A stretch of DNA of 55,792 bases from Candidatus Pelagibacter sp. (GTDB taxonomy: Bacteria; Pseudomonadota; Alphaproteobacteria; Pelagibacterales; Pelagibacteraceae), in NCBI GenBank assembly GCA_002689925.1, contig NZIO01000020.1, positions 1 to 55,792 on the forward strand, given 5' to 3'. The position numbers and the translations under genes were made by a program. Positions 39,102 through 49,935 of this stretch are shown in pieces (the stretch's first letter is position 1; each line of letters opens with the position of its first letter). The notes under the pieces are model-generated. The model was not told the DNA's origin, did no database searches, and saw only the letters and a list, made by a program, of their open reading frames with translations.

Positions 39102-41674
39102 TAACGTTTTTTCTTTTTTTTATTTTTATCATATTCTCTTCTTTTTTCTATTAAAATCAAGGCATCTTCCATATTTAGCTCTAATGGATCTTTTTCTTCA
39201 GGTATAGTTGCATTCAGAGATTTATATTTAATATAAGGACCATATTGGCCTTTCATTATTTTAACTGGTTTTTTATCTTCTGGATGTTCTCCTAAATCCT
39301 TGATTATTGATGATGACATTCTTCCTGGTTTTGCATCTGCTATTAATGTTATTGCTCTGTTTAAACCAATTGAAAAAATTTCTTCGACATTTTCAATTCT
39401 AGCTGATTTATTTTCACATTTTAAATATGGACCAAATCTACCTGAATTTAAAAATATTTCTTTTTGATTTTCTGGGTTAATACCTAAACTTTTTGGTAAT
39501 GAACATAAAAATTTTGCTCTTTCTAAATTAATTGTTTCTATAGAGATTCCCTTTGGTATAGAAACATTTTTGCGATTATCATTTTCTTTTTTCTTTTTAC
39601 TTTTTTTCTTTTTACTTTTTTTTTGGACCACAGGTTCTTGAATTATTTCTTGAATAGCCTCATATTGTATATAAGGTCCAAATCTTCCATTTTTAAGAAA
39701 CATTTCATTACCATTTTCATGATGACCTATTAATTTTGGTTCTGCTAACTGAGATTGTTGAGCAGCTTTAACCTTTGATAGAGGTCTTGTAAATTTACAA
39801 TCTGGATAATTTGAACAACCAATAAAAGCACCCCCCCTAAAACTATTTTTTAAACTAAGAGACCCATTTTCACATAATTTACATTTTCTATTGATATTAC
39901 CTTTCTTGTCTTTTTCAAATATTAAACTACCCAAACTATCATTTAATAAATCAAGAACTTCTCTAGTTCTTATTTCTTTAACTTTGGTCACATTTTGATT
40001 AAAATCTTTCCAAAACATTTCTAAAACTTTAATCCATCCTTCTTTACCTGAGGTAATATCATCAAGTTGATTCTCTAAACTAGCTGTAAAATTATAATCT
40101 ACATATTTAGCAAATAGTTTTTCTAAAAATGCTGATATTAATTTTCCTCTATCTGTAGGGTGAAATCGTTTGCTTATAGTTTCTGCGTAGCCTCGAGTAG
40201 AAATAACTGAAATTATACTCGCATAAGTAGAAGGCCTTCCAATACCTAGTTCTTCTAATTTTTTAACTAAACTTGCCTCAGAATATCGTGGTGGTGGTTG
40301 AGTAAAGTGTTGTTCATCGAGAAAAGTTTCTATATTTACTTTTCCTTTAGTAACTTCAGGCAATATATTTTCATCATTATCTTTTTTTGAATCTTTAATT
40401 ATTTTTAAAAATCCATCAAACTTTATTAAAGAACCGGTTGCTTTAAAGATAGTTTCATTTTTTTCAGATGCGATGATTATTGTGTTTCTATCAAATTTAG
40501 CAGATTCCATTTGTGAAGATAAAGCCCTAGACCATATCAGGTCATAAAGCTTATATTGATCAGTGCTTAAATATTTTTTTATGTTATTTGGTGTTCTCAT
40601 TATATCTGTCGGTCTTATTGCTTCATGAGCTTCTTGAGCATTTTTAGCTTTTTTACCTGAATAATTTAGAGGATCACTTGGAAGATATTCTTTTCCATAT
40701 TCTTTTTCTATGTAGTCACGAAATGTTATAATAGCATCATTAGATATATTAGTTCCATCAGTTCTCATATAAGTTATTAAACCAATTGTTTCTCCCTCTA
40801 TTTCAATACCTTGATATAGTTTTTGAGCAATCTGCATTGTTCTGGAAGCACCAAACCCTAATTTTCCTGATGACACTTGTTGCATTGTAGAAGTTGTAAA
40901 TGGGCCAGAAGGATTTCTGTTTACAACTTTTGTTGTTATTTCGGTGACATTATAATTATTTAATTTTATTTTTTCTATAGCTTGATTAATTTCTTCTTTA
41001 TTTTTAAAGGAAAATTTTTCAATTTTTTTTCCATTTAGTTGAAAGATTGAAGTTTTAAAAGAATTCTTTGTATCACTAAACATTATGTCCAAAGTCCAAA
41101 ATTCTTCTGGGTTAAATGACTCTATTTCATGTTCTCTTTCTGTGATCAATTTTAAAGCTACAGATTGAACGCGGCCAGCAGATTTTGAACCAGGTAGTTT
41201 TGTCCACAAAATAGGAGAAATATTAAAACCTACAAGATAATCCAATGCTCTACGAGCCATATAAGCATCCACTAACAATGGTTCAATTTGTCTTGGATTA
41301 TCAATACCTTTAGTAACAGCTTTTTTGGTAATTTCATTGAACACAACTCTTTCTATTTTTTTATCTTTAAGTATTTTTTTTTCATCTAAAAATTCTTTTA
41401 CATGCCAAGCAATTGCTTCTCCTTCACGGTCTGGATCTGTTGCAAGAATTATCTTAGAAGATTCTTTTGCTACCTCTGTAATTTCTTTTAGATATTTTTT
41501 TGAAAAACTATCCACTTCCCACAACATTTTAAAATTATTATCTGGATCAACTGAACCATTTTTAGAAGGCAAGTCTCTTATATGGCCATAACTTGCAAGA
41601 ACTGTATAATTATCTCCGAGATATTTATTGATAGTTTTTGCTTTAGCTGGACTTTCTACAATAACTAGATTCAT
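39101..41674 (-). CDS. topA: DNA topoisomerase I
   Basis: Relaxes negative supercoils through a tyrosine-linked single-strand break. I start at the ATG at 41674, giving 857 residues beginning MNLVIVESPAKAKTINKYL; upstream in-frame TTG is less likely. TOPRIM acidic motif ATDPDREGEAIAWH lies near 80, and the active-site tyrosine is in GLITYMRTDGT near 300. A C4 zinc motif (CKLCENG...CSNYPDC) is followed by three RFGPYI-type repeats. A run of KKKSK-type residues makes a very basic linker in the tail. Confidence 0.97.
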   Translation of the reverse strand: MNLVIVESPAKAKTINKYLGDNYTVLASYGHIRDLPSKNGSVDPDNNFKMLWEVDSFSKKYLKEITEVAKESSKIILATDPDREGEAIAWHVKEFLDEKKILKDKKIERVVFNEITKKAVTKGIDNPRQIEPLLVDAYMARRALDYLVGFNISPILWTKLPGSKSAGRVQSVALKLITEREHEIESFNPEEFWTLDIMFSDTKNSFKTSIFQLNGKKIEKFSFKNKEEINQAIEKIKLNNYNVTEITTKVVNRNPSGPFTTSTMQQVSSGKLGFGASRTMQIAQKLYQGIEIEGETIGLITYMRTDGTNISNDAIITFRDYIEKEYGKEYLPSDPLNYSGKKAKNAQEAHEAIRPTDIMRTPNNIKKYLSTDQYKLYDLIWSRALSSQMESAKFDRNTIIIASEKNETIFKATGSLIKFDGFLKIIKDSKKDNDENILPEVTKGKVNIETFLDEQHFTQPPPRYSEASLVKKLEELGIGRPSTYASIISVISTRGYAETISKRFHPTDRGKLISAFLEKLFAKYVDYNFTASLENQLDDITSGKEGWIKVLEMFWKDFNQNVTKVKEIRTREVLDLLNDSLGSLIFEKDKKGNINRKCKLCENGSLSLKNSFRGGAFIGCSNYPDCKFTRPLSKVKAAQQSQLAEPKLIGHHENGNEMFLKNGRFGPYIQYEAIQEIIQEPVVQKKSKKKKSKKKKENDNRKNVSIPKGISIETINLERAKFLCSLPKSLGINPENQKEIFLNSGRFGPYLKCENKSARIENVEEIFSIGLNRAITLIADAKPGRMSSSIIKDLGEHPEDKKPVKIMKGQYGPYIKYKSLNATIPEEKDPLELNMEDALILIEKRREYDKNKKKKKR

Positions 41675-41749
41675 TAAATACTTTAGTGTCAAATATAATT
41701 TGTTTTGTCAAATAGTAGATTGTGAATACTTTAAAAAAGGGCTTGTAAT

Positions 41750-42361
41750 CTAGAGTTTTATTTTATTTTCAGTTTTATTCTTTAAGTTTAAAATATTATT
41801 TTTATGAGTGAAAACAATTAATATAAAAAAAATAAATAAAATTAACTGAATACTTTGTTGATAAGCAAAAGTAAAATTTAATGACTCCAAAACATTTTCT
41901 CTAAATATTGTCACAATCAAAACAGAAAAAGTAGAAAATATTGATGATACTGAAGAATATCTAAATATTAACGATGTTAATATCCAAGAACAAATAAAAA
42001 AGATTGCTAAACTAAAAGACAAACCAAACAAGACTCCTAAATATGTAGCAACTCCTTTTCCACCTTTAAAATTTAACCAAATTGGAAAAATATGTCCCAA
42101 GAACACTGTTAATGCTGCTACTTGTAAATGTTGATCAAAATATTTTAAAGTTATTAGAACTGGCAAGTATCCTTTAAATATATCTAATAATAAAGTTAAT
42201 ATTGCTAAATATTTATTACCAGATCTTAAAACATTAGTTGCACCTATGTTACCAGATCCAATTTTTCTAATATCTTTGTTGCTAAAAGTTTTTGTTAAAA
42301 TTAAACCAAATGGTATTGATCCACTTAAATATGAAAAAAAAATTACAATAATTATTTCCAT
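41750..42361 (-). CDS. plsY: Glycerol-3-phosphate acyltransferase PlsY
   Basis: Inner-membrane enzyme that acylates glycerol-3-phosphate from acyl-phosphate, the first step of phospholipid synthesis. It has 203 residues from the ATG at 42361; a TTG one codon earlier is possible. Family motifs SGSIPFGLI (about 14-22), GSGNIGATNVLR and FKGGKGVATYLG are present amid five or more membrane helices. It lies between the pyrC-like gene and topA; dprA, common at this place in alphaproteobacteria, is missing. Confidence 0.95.
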   Translation of the reverse strand: MEIIIVIFFSYLSGSIPFGLILTKTFSNKDIRKIGSGNIGATNVLRSGNKYLAILTLLLDIFKGYLPVLITLKYFDQHLQVAALTVFLGHIFPIWLNFKGGKGVATYLGVLFGLSFSLAIFFICSWILTSLIFRYSSVSSIFSTFSVLIVTIFRENVLESLNFTFAYQQSIQLILFIFFILIVFTHKNNILNLKNKTENKIKL

Positions 42362-42367
42362 CAAATT

Positions 42368-43660
42368 TTACAAACCTTCGTAAACAATTTCACCCTTTAA
42401 GAAAGTTTTTATAACTTTACCTTGTAATTTTCTGTTTTCAATAGATGTATTTTTAGACTTCGATTTTATTTCATCTTTTTTTACTACCCAAGGTTTATCA
42501 ATATCAACAACACATAAATCAGCACTATTTCCCTCATCAAGTGAACCTTTGTTGATTCCTAATACTTTAGAAGGGTTACAAGTTAATGCCGCAATTATTT
42601 TCTTTAAGGGAACTGATTTGTTATGGAACATTTCTAATGAAAGAGAAAGTAGTGTTTCAATTCCACTTGAACCAGTAGCTGCCTGGGCAAATGTGAGCCT
42701 TTTTGACTCTTCGTCTTCTGGTTTATGGTCTGAAACTATGACATCTATTATGTCATCATTTATTGCTTGAACTAATGCCATTCTATCGCTTTCAGTTCTT
42801 AAGGGAGGTGAAAGTTTAAGAAATGTTTTAAAATCACCTATATCATTTTCATTTAAAGATAGATTGTTTATAGACACTCCTGTAGTAAAAGTTTTTCCAT
42901 CATTTTTTGCTTTTTTTATTGCTGCAATTGTTTTTTCTGATGATATTTGGGAAATATGGTATCTACAAAAATATTCTTCTAAAAATGACAAATCTCTTTC
43001 AACGATAATTTTTTCTGCTAAAGCAGGTATACCTTTTAAACCTAATCTAGTAGATATTTCACCTTCATTAATTAATCCATTCTCTGACATTATATTGTCC
43101 TCAGCGTGTTGTATTATTAATGAGTTTGATTGACCTGCAAAATTCATTATTCTTGCCATTACCTGAGGGTTTTGAACTGTTTTTATCCCATCAGTAAAAG
43201 CTATTATCCCTTTTTTTTGTAAAAGACCAAATTCTGTCATTTTTTTTCCTTCAGTATTTTTTGTTAAAGATGCTGTAGGATAAATATTTATTCTAGATTT
43301 ATCTCTACCTCTACGTTTTAAAAAATCTACCATTGAAACATTATCTATAACTGGTTTGGTATTGGGCATTAAAACTGCAGATGTAACACCACCAGATAAA
43401 GCTGCATTACTTAAAGTTCTAAAGTTTTCTTTATACTCATACCCTGGCTCTCCAACAAAAACACGCATATCAACTAAGCCTGGTATTAATACTTTTCTTT
43501 TTAAATCTATTTTTTCTATTTTAGAAGGAATATTTTCCAAATTAACTTTTTTCCCAGAAGCTTTAATTGAGCCTTTTTCATCAATTATTAATCCACCAAT
43601 TTCATCAATATTATTTTTTGGATCAATTATCCTTGCATTTATTAAATATTTTTCTTTCAT
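42368..43660 (-). CDS. Dihydroorotase homologue, probably catalytically inactive (PyrC'/PyrX type)
   Basis: A 430-residue amidohydrolase-fold protein of the type I dihydroorotase family, encoded directly after pyrB. The family metal signature DxHxHxRxPG here reads [10 protein letters not shown]: both histidines (Arg66, Phe68) and the substrate arginine (Gly70) are replaced. The later PHH region is SINNL (263-267), losing another ligand. His185, His235 and Asp311 remain. Such pseudo-dihydroorotases are known to act as structural partners of aspartate transcarbamoylase in Pseudomonas. I infer that role here; a true dihydroorotase would be encoded elsewhere. Confidence 0.85.
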   Translation of the reverse strand: MKEKYLINARIIDPKNNIDEIGGLIIDEKGSIKASGKKVNLENIPSKIEKIDLKRKVLIPGLVDMRVFVGEPGYEYKENFRTLSNAALSGGVTSAVLMPNTKPVIDNVSMVDFLKRRGRDKSRINIYPTASLTKNTEGKKMTEFGLLQKKGIIAFTDGIKTVQNPQVMARIMNFAGQSNSLIIQHAEDNIMSENGLINEGEISTRLGLKGIPALAEKIIVERDLSFLEEYFCRYHISQISSEKTIAAIKKAKNDGKTFTTGVSINNLSLNENDIGDFKTFLKLSPPLRTESDRMALVQAINDDIIDVIVSDHKPEDEESKRLTFAQAATGSSGIETLLSLSLEMFHNKSVPLKKIIAALTCNPSKVLGINKGSLDEGNSADLCVVDIDKPWVVKKDEIKSKSKNTSIENRKLQGKVIKTFLKGEIVYEGL

Positions 43661-44610
43661 ATGTTTTTTTTACAAAAAATCTTTAAACAAGCCATTCTAA
43701 CAGCAACACCTAATTCAACTTGTTCTTTGATAACACTTTTATTTATATCATCTGCTAAGTTAGTATCTATTTCGACACCTCTATTCATTGGGCCAGGATG
43801 CATTATTAAAACATCTTTTTTTGCCACTGTAAGTTTATCGTAAGTTAATCCATAATATTCATAATATTCTCTAGCTGATGGTAAAAATGATCCATGCATT
43901 CTTTCATTTTGTAATCTTAACATCATTACAATATCACAATTATCTAATCCTTTTTTCATATTAGTAAAAGTTTTAACGCCTAGTCGTTCTATTGAATGTG
44001 GGAGCAAAGTTTTTGGTGCAACAACATTTATTTCAGCACCAAGCATATTCATTAAATAAATATTTGATCTTGCTACTCTTGAATGAAGTATATCACCGCA
44101 AATTGCAATTTTAAGTCCTTCAATTTTTTTTCTTCTATTAATTATAGTTAAAGCATCTAGTAAAGCTTGCGTTGGATGTTCTCGTCTTCCATCACCGGCA
44201 TTAATAACAGAACAATTTACTTTTTGAGATAATAAATTTGGTGCACCAGAATCTTGATGCCTAATTACAATTATGTCGGGGTGCATTGCATTTAATGTCA
44301 TAGCAGTATCTATTAAAGTTTCACCTTTTTTAATTGCTGAATTTACTATATTCATTGACATCACATCTGCACCTAGTCTTTTTCCTGCTAGTTCAAAAGA
44401 ACTTTGTGTTCTCGTTGATGGCTCAAAGAATAAATTGATTTGAGTTTTACCTCTTAAAACATCAATTTTTTTCGAAGATGATCTATTTAGACCAATAAAA
44501 CTTTTTGCTTCAGTTAATATTTTACTAACTTCTTTTAAAGAAAGATCTTGAATACCTAGCAAATGATTTTGGGTTATTTTAACAGCTTGATTTTTTTTAA
44601 TAGTAGCCAT
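43657..44610 (-). CDS. pyrB: Aspartate carbamoyltransferase catalytic subunit
   Basis: Condenses carbamoyl phosphate with aspartate, the committed step of pyrimidine synthesis. It has 317 residues with the carbamoyl-phosphate site [12 protein letters not shown] (about 57-68), the HPTQALLDA segment and [10 protein letters not shown]. The stop overlaps the start of the pyrC-like gene by 4 bases, so the two products are probably made together as a complex. No regulatory pyrI is present. Confidence 0.96.
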   Translation of the reverse strand: MATIKKNQAVKITQNHLLGIQDLSLKEVSKILTEAKSFIGLNRSSSKKIDVLRGKTQINLFFEPSTRTQSSFELAGKRLGADVMSMNIVNSAIKKGETLIDTAMTLNAMHPDIIVIRHQDSGAPNLLSQKVNCSVINAGDGRREHPTQALLDALTIINRRKKIEGLKIAICGDILHSRVARSNIYLMNMLGAEINVVAPKTLLPHSIERLGVKTFTNMKKGLDNCDIVMMLRLQNERMHGSFLPSAREYYEYYGLTYDKLTVAKKDVLIMHPGPMNRGVEIDTNLADDINKSVIKEQVELGVAVRMACLKIFCKKNI

Positions 44611-44653
44611 TAAAATAAACTCTATAGCCCTTTAGCGCTATTCATGCAAGCAT

Positions 44654-45124
44654 TTAATTAGTTAAATAATCTATAGCCCCTTGTAAGATGAATGCAGCAG
44701 CGTTTTCATCTAATTTTTTGACTCTACTGCTTACATTTGTCCCTAAATCTCTTACAATTTTAAAACTTCCTTCACTTGATAGCCTTTCATCCCACAAGGT
44801 GATGGGAATTGTAATATTTTTTGATATGTTTTCTGCTAAATCTGCTGCAGATTGAGATGATCGGCTAACTGAACCATCCATATGCAAAGGTTTTCCTATA
44901 ACTATTCCTTTTATATCATTTTCTATAATAATTTTATTGATTTCATTTAAAAAGACTTCAATTTTTGTTTTATTTATAGTTTTTAGTGGTGTTGCTACTA
45001 TTTTATTTTCATCACAAATAGCAATACCAATATTTTTACTTCCAGGGTCAATCCCTATTAATCTAGATTTTTTTTCAATAATCGTTTTAAAATCTTTGTT
45101 ACTCAGTATATTGTTTGTTTTCAT
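44654..45124 (-). CDS. ruvX: Putative pre-16S rRNA nuclease / Holliday junction resolvase-like YqgF
   Basis: An RNase H-fold nuclease; YqgF in E. coli completes 16S rRNA 5'-end processing. It has 156 residues with the first acidic motif IGIDPGSKNIGIA (about 23-35), VIGKPLHMDGSVS, and WDERLSS near 115. It is divergent from gatC across 38 bases and lies 43 bases before pyrB, a conserved alphaproteobacterial arrangement. Confidence 0.93.
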   Translation of the reverse strand: MKTNNILSNKDFKTIIEKKSRLIGIDPGSKNIGIAICDENKIVATPLKTINKTKIEVFLNEINKIIIENDIKGIVIGKPLHMDGSVSRSSQSAADLAENISKNITIPITLWDERLSSEGSFKIVRDLGTNVSSRVKKLDENAAAFILQGAIDYLTN

Positions 45125-45162
45125 TTTTAATGCTAATTTAACTTATTTGCCAATATTCTCAA

Positions 45163-45450
45163 ATGTCAATAGATAAAAATACAATTAAACATATATCAAA
45201 ATTAGCTAGAATTTCTGTAGAAGAAAAAAAAGCTGAATCTTTAGCTAAAGACCTGAGTTCAATTTTTAGATTTATTGAAAAACTAAATGAATTAAATACT
45301 GATAAAGTTGTACCACTTACCTCTATAGCTGAAACAACCTTAAAGTTAAGAATAGACGAAGTTAATAGTAAAAATATTAAAGAACAAATATTGGGGAATT
45401 CACCTGATGAAAATAAAGATTTTTTTGTGGTTCCTAAGGTAGTTGAATAA
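45163..45450 (+). CDS. gatC: Asp/Glu-tRNA amidotransferase subunit C
   Basis: Small stabilising subunit of GatCAB, which converts mischarged Glu-tRNAGln and/or Asp-tRNAAsn. It has 95 residues with the typical KHISKLARISVEE start. The stop codon overlaps the gatA ATG by one base (TAATG). First gene of gatC-gatA-gatB, in one operon. Confidence 0.95.
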   Translation: MSIDKNTIKHISKLARISVEEKKAESLAKDLSSIFRFIEKLNELNTDKVVPLTSIAETTLKLRIDEVNSKNIKEQILGNSPDENKDFFVVPKVVE

Positions 45451-46916
45451 TGAACGATATCACTTCCCAAACTTTAAATGAATTAATAAAAAATATTAAA
45501 GACAAAAATATTTCATCTGTAGAAATTACAAAAGCATTTATTAACAGATCTGAGAAATCTAAAATTCTAAATTCTTTTGTTACAGAAAATTTTTCATCTG
45601 CTTTAAAAAATGCTCAAAAGTTTGATGATAATCCAAATTTTGATTTAAAATTACCTGGTATTCCTATAGCTGTTAAAGATCTATTTTGTACTGATGGTGT
45701 AAGAACCACCGCTGGAAGTAAAATTTTGAATAATTTTATTCCAAGTTATGAGTCAACAGTTACTCAAAATATCTGGAATGATGGTGGGATATTACTTGGT
45801 AAACTAAACTGTGATGAATTTGCTATGGGCTCATCTAATGAAACTAGTTTTTTTGGTAATGTACATAATCCTGTTGCTAAAGGTTTTGTTCCAGGTGGTT
45901 CTTCTGGAGGTTCTGCTTCAGCTTTAGCAGCTAATTTGACTCCTATAACAATTGGTACAGATACAGGAGGCTCTATTAGACAGCCAGCTTCTTTTACTGG
46001 TACGGTAGGTTTAAAACCCACTTATGGTAGTTGTTCTAGATATGGTATCGTTGCTTTTGCATCTTCTTTAGATCAAGCAGGACCTATGTCTAAAAATGTA
46101 AAAGATTGTGCTTTATTACTTGAGGTTATTAGCACCTATGACTTAAAAGATTCTACTTCAATTAACTTTAAAAGAAATAATTATAGCTCAGAACTTTCCA
46201 AAAATATTAAAGGAAAAAAAATTGGAATTCCAAAAGAATATAGAATTGATGATATGCCCAAAGAAGTAGATAAACTTTGGAGCAAAGGAATTGAATATGT
46301 AAAAGATTGTGGAGCAGAAATTATTGATATTTCATTACCACATACAAGTTATGCATTACCTACTTATTATATAGTGGCACCAGCTGAAGCTTCTTCAAAT
46401 TTATCAAGATATGATGGAGTAAAGTATGGTTTTAGATCCGAAGGTAATAACTTGATTGATATGTATGAAAAAACTAGATCTGAGGGTTTTGGCAGTGAAG
46501 TGCAGAGACGTATTATGATTGGAACATACGTTTTATCATCAGGTTACTACGATGCTTTTTATTTAAAAGCACAAAAAGTTAGAAAGCTTATTAAAAATGA
46601 TTTTGATGAAGCCTATAAGACTGTAGATGCGATTTTAACCCCATCTACACCAAGCTCTGCTTTTAAAATTGGAGAAAAAACAAACGACCCTGTCTCAATG
46701 TACCTTAATGATATATTTACAGTTCCTGTTAATTTAGCAGGACTTCCCGCTATTTCTATACCTGCTGGTTTTGATTCAAAAGGGCACCCAATGGGTTTAC
46801 AAGTTATAGGTAAAGCTTTTGACGAACAAAATATTCTAAATATAGCATATTCAATGGAAGAAAAGATTAATTTTAAAAGTAAAATTAATGATTGGTGGAT
46901 AAAAAATGAAAAATAA
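45450..46916 (+). CDS. gatA: Asp/Glu-tRNA amidotransferase subunit A
   Basis: Amidase subunit that frees ammonia from glutamine. It has 488 residues of the amidase-signature family with the Ser-cisSer-Lys triad: Lys76 in AVKDLF, Ser151 in GGSSGGSAS and nucleophile Ser175 in DTGGSIRQP. Usual length. It overlaps gatB by 11 bases. Confidence 0.97.
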   Translation: MNDITSQTLNELIKNIKDKNISSVEITKAFINRSEKSKILNSFVTENFSSALKNAQKFDDNPNFDLKLPGIPIAVKDLFCTDGVRTTAGSKILNNFIPSYESTVTQNIWNDGGILLGKLNCDEFAMGSSNETSFFGNVHNPVAKGFVPGGSSGGSASALAANLTPITIGTDTGGSIRQPASFTGTVGLKPTYGSCSRYGIVAFASSLDQAGPMSKNVKDCALLLEVISTYDLKDSTSINFKRNNYSSELSKNIKGKKIGIPKEYRIDDMPKEVDKLWSKGIEYVKDCGAEIIDISLPHTSYALPTYYIVAPAEASSNLSRYDGVKYGFRSEGNNLIDMYEKTRSEGFGSEVQRRIMIGTYVLSSGYYDAFYLKAQKVRKLIKNDFDEAYKTVDAILTPSTPSSAFKIGEKTNDPVSMYLNDIFTVPVNLAGLPAISIPAGFDSKGHPMGLQVIGKAFDEQNILNIAYSMEEKINFKSKINDWWIKNEK

Positions 46917-48366
46917 TAAAGAGTATTTAATTTTTAGAAACAAAAATACTTATGAGGTAATTATTGGTTTGGAAGTTCATGCTCAAGTTACTTCAAAATC
47001 AAAATTATTCTCTGCATCATCAACAAAATTTGGTGCTGAAGCAAATACACAAGTAAGCTTAGTAGATGCAGCTTTTCCAGGTATGCTTCCAGTTATCAAT
47101 GAATTTTGTGTTAAACAGGCAATCAAAACAGGAATTGGACTTAAGGCCAAAATAAACAAAAGATCTATTTTTGACAGAAAAAATTATTTCTACGCAGATT
47201 TACCTCAAGGTTACCAAATTTCTCAATTTAAACACCCAATAGTTGGAGAGGGCACTGTTACTCTTGATACCCCACATGGTCAAAAAGAAATTAGAATTGA
47301 AAGACTTCATCTGGAACAAGATGCTGGAAAAAGTATACATGATATGGATCCACAAAATACGTTAGTAGATTTAAATAGATCAGGAGTAGCATTAATGGAA
47401 ATAGTTAGCAAACCAGATTTAAGATCTCCTGACGAGGTTAACATATTTATTAAAAAGCTAAGGTCTATTATGCGTTATTTAGGTACTTGTGATGGAAACA
47501 TGCAAGAAGGATCTTTGAGAGCAGATGTAAATGTTTCAGTAAGGATCAAAGGTCTAGAAAAATTTGGAACAAGATGTGAAATTAAAAATGTTAATTCAAT
47601 TAAATTTATGCAGATGGCAATTAATTATGAAGCTAATAGACAGGTAGATTTAATTGAAGATGGTAAGTCTGTAATTCAAGAAACTAGACTTTTTGATACT
47701 AAAAAAAATGAAACTCGCTCCATGAGATCTAAAGAGGATGCTCATGATTATAGATATTTCCCTGATCCTGATTTACTTCCTTTGGATGTAAGTGATGAAT
47801 TTATAGATAAAATTAAAAAAGAAATACCTGAATTACCTGATGAAAAGAAAAAAAGATTTATAGATAAATTTAAATTAACACCATATGAGGCAACTATACT
47901 AGTTTCTGATAATGAAACTTCAAAATATTTTGAAGAAGTCATAAAAAATTCTGATGTAAAGCTTGCCACAAATTGGATTACTGGTGAACTATTTGCTGTT
48001 TTAAATGATAGGAATTTAGAAATTTCTCAAAGCCCAATAAGCTCAATCAATTTATCAAAATTGATAAATCTAATTAAAGATGGAACAATATCTGGTAAAA
48101 TAGCTAAAACAATTTTTGAATTAATGATGGACGGAGATAAAGATCCAAAAAAAATTGTAGAAGAAAAAAATCTTAAACAAGAAAGTGACCCTAAGGCTTT
48201 AGAAATATTAATTGAAAAGGTAATAGATGATAATCCAGAAAAAGTTAAAGAATACAAATCTGGGAAAGAAAAACTTTTTGGTTTTTTTGTTGGCCAAGCC
48301 ATGAAAGCGTCAAATGGAAAAGCCAACCCACAATTAGTTAATAGCATATTAAAGAAAAAACTTTAA
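46906..48366 (+). CDS. gatB: Asp/Glu-tRNA amidotransferase subunit B
   Basis: Kinase-transamidase subunit that activates the mischarged aminoacyl-tRNA. It has 486 residues with IGLEVHAQ near 21-28, [11 protein letters not shown], the [15 protein letters not shown] stretch and the C-terminal YqeY-like tRNA-binding domain. The start overlaps gatA. A methyltransferase gene follows after 3 bases. Confidence 0.97.
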   Translation: MKNNKEYLIFRNKNTYEVIIGLEVHAQVTSKSKLFSASSTKFGAEANTQVSLVDAAFPGMLPVINEFCVKQAIKTGIGLKAKINKRSIFDRKNYFYADLPQGYQISQFKHPIVGEGTVTLDTPHGQKEIRIERLHLEQDAGKSIHDMDPQNTLVDLNRSGVALMEIVSKPDLRSPDEVNIFIKKLRSIMRYLGTCDGNMQEGSLRADVNVSVRIKGLEKFGTRCEIKNVNSIKFMQMAINYEANRQVDLIEDGKSVIQETRLFDTKKNETRSMRSKEDAHDYRYFPDPDLLPLDVSDEFIDKIKKEIPELPDEKKKRFIDKFKLTPYEATILVSDNETSKYFEEVIKNSDVKLATNWITGELFAVLNDRNLEISQSPISSINLSKLINLIKDGTISGKIAKTIFELMMDGDKDPKKIVEEKNLKQESDPKALEILIEKVIDDNPEKVKEYKSGKEKLFGFFVGQAMKASNGKANPQLVNSILKKKL

Positions 48367-48369
48367 TTT

Positions 48370-49020
48370 ATGGGTAAGAACTTAGAAATCAACGAAAAAC
48401 TTCAAAAGTATATAGATAATTTTAGTTTAAAACTAAATCCTATTCAGCAAGAAATAATTGATTATAACAATAAACTTGGAAATGAAAAGAGAATGCAAGT
48501 AGCTACATCTCAATGTCATTTTTTACATTTAATTGTTAAAACATCAAACATTCAAAATGTGCTTGAGATTGGAACTTTTACTGGGTTAAGCGCACTTTCT
48601 ATAGCTTTAGCATTACCTGATAATGGTAAACTTATAGCACTTGATAATAATGAAGAGACAAATAAAGTTGCAATCAATTTTTTTAAGAAAGCTCATCAGA
48701 ATCATAAAATCGAGACTATAACAAAACCTGCACTCGAAAGTTTAGAAGAATTAAAAAATAATAAATTTGATATGATTTTTATTGATGCAGATAAGATGAA
48801 TTATAAAGAATATTACGAAAGATCATTAAAATTAATGGATAAGGGTGGTTTAATTATTGTTGACAATGTCTTGTGGCATGGAGAAGTTGCCGATGAGGAT
48901 ATTTTAGACAAATACACAGTAAATATAAGAGAGTTTAATGCCCATGTTGAAGAAGATAAAAGAGTGGAACAAATTATAGTGCCCTTAGGTGATGGGATGA
49001 CTGTTTGTAGAATTTTATAA
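48370..49020 (+). CDS. SAM-dependent O-methyltransferase (caffeoyl-CoA/COMT-like family)
   Basis: A 216-residue class I methyltransferase. The SAM motif VLEIGTFTGLSALSIA lies near 58-73; the acidic motif LIALDNNEE follows, then the metal-binding pair FIDADKMNYKEYYE and VDNVLWHGEVAD typical of cation-dependent O-methyltransferases. The bacterial substrates of this family are mostly unknown. It follows gatB by 3 bases and overlaps trhO by one base. Confidence 0.88.
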   Translation: MGKNLEINEKLQKYIDNFSLKLNPIQQEIIDYNNKLGNEKRMQVATSQCHFLHLIVKTSNIQNVLEIGTFTGLSALSIALALPDNGKLIALDNNEETNKVAINFFKKAHQNHKIETITKPALESLEELKNNKFDMIFIDADKMNYKEYYERSLKLMDKGGLIIVDNVLWHGEVADEDILDKYTVNIREFNAHVEEDKRVEQIIVPLGDGMTVCRIL

Positions 49021-49925
49021 TGTTTGAAGTATTTGGATTTTATAAATTTAAAGAAATTAAAGCATTAAAGAAGAATAAAGCTTTACTTTATGATTTTTTA
49101 ATAAAAAAAAATATCAGAGGAACAATAATTATTGCGAATGAAGGAGTAAACGCAACAATTTCTGGAAAAGCTGTTGATTTAAAATCAACTATTATTAGAA
49201 TTAAAAAAATACTAAATTTCAAAAAATTCGATAGCAAAAATATTTCAAAAAGTAAATTTCAGCCATTTCATAAACCAAAAGTTAAAATTAAAAAAGAAGT
49301 AGTACCAATGGGACTTTCTTTGTCCTCAAAAAATAAAAAAGACAATCATATTGATCCCAAAAAGTGGAATAAATTGATCAAAGATAAAGAAACTTTAGTT
49401 TTAGACTCTAGAAAACCATTTGAATATAATGTAGGTACTTTTAAAAAATCTGTTAATCCTGATGTAGAAAATTTTAGAGAATTTCCAAAATACTTAAATA
49501 AACTTAAGAAAACAAAACCTATTGCAATGTTTTGCACTGGCGGAATCAGATGTGAGAAAGCATCAGTTTTTTTAAAAAAAAAAGGTTTTAAAAATATTTA
49601 TCAACTTAAAGGAGGTATTTTAAATTACCTTCAAAAAATTTCAAAGAAAGAAAGTTTGTGGAAGGGAGAATGTTTTGTTTTTGATAATAGAATCAGTTTA
49701 AAACATGGTTTAATTAATGGAACTTATTCAATGTGCAGTGGTTGTAGAAAACCTATATCAGTGCTAGATAAAAAATCTAAAAAATATGAAGAGGGCGTTT
49801 CATGCCCTAATTGTCACAATAATTTAACTAATGAACAAAAAGAAAGATTCAGAATGAGACAAAAGCAAATAAACCTTGCTAAAAATTCAAGAACAAAGCA
49901 TATATTTCAAAAAGAATTTAAATAG
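49020..49925 (+). CDS. trhO: tRNA uridine(34) hydroxylase, rhodanese-type (TrhO/YceA family)
   Basis: TrhO hydroxylates uridine 34 of some tRNAs using oxygen, toward cmo5U/mo5U. Of 301 residues, the N-terminal domain has ANEGVNATISG (about 38-48). A rhodanese domain holds the active-site loop CTGGIRCEK with Cys172, and a C-terminal CxxC pair (CSGCRK, CPNCHN) may bind zinc. Strongly lysine-rich. The ATG overlaps the preceding stop by one base. Confidence 0.9.
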   Translation: MFEVFGFYKFKEIKALKKNKALLYDFLIKKNIRGTIIIANEGVNATISGKAVDLKSTIIRIKKILNFKKFDSKNISKSKFQPFHKPKVKIKKEVVPMGLSLSSKNKKDNHIDPKKWNKLIKDKETLVLDSRKPFEYNVGTFKKSVNPDVENFREFPKYLNKLKKTKPIAMFCTGGIRCEKASVFLKKKGFKNIYQLKGGILNYLQKISKKESLWKGECFVFDNRISLKHGLINGTYSMCSGCRKPISVLDKKSKKYEEGVSCPNCHNNLTNEQKERFRMRQKQINLAKNSRTKHIFQKEFK

Positions 49926-49935
49926 GAAATAGAAA

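Noticed and set aside
44611-44653. Short TAGC...GCTA inverted repeat between ruvX and pyrB
   Set aside because: Only four pairs around the core and no T-run in the right direction; too weak to call a terminator.
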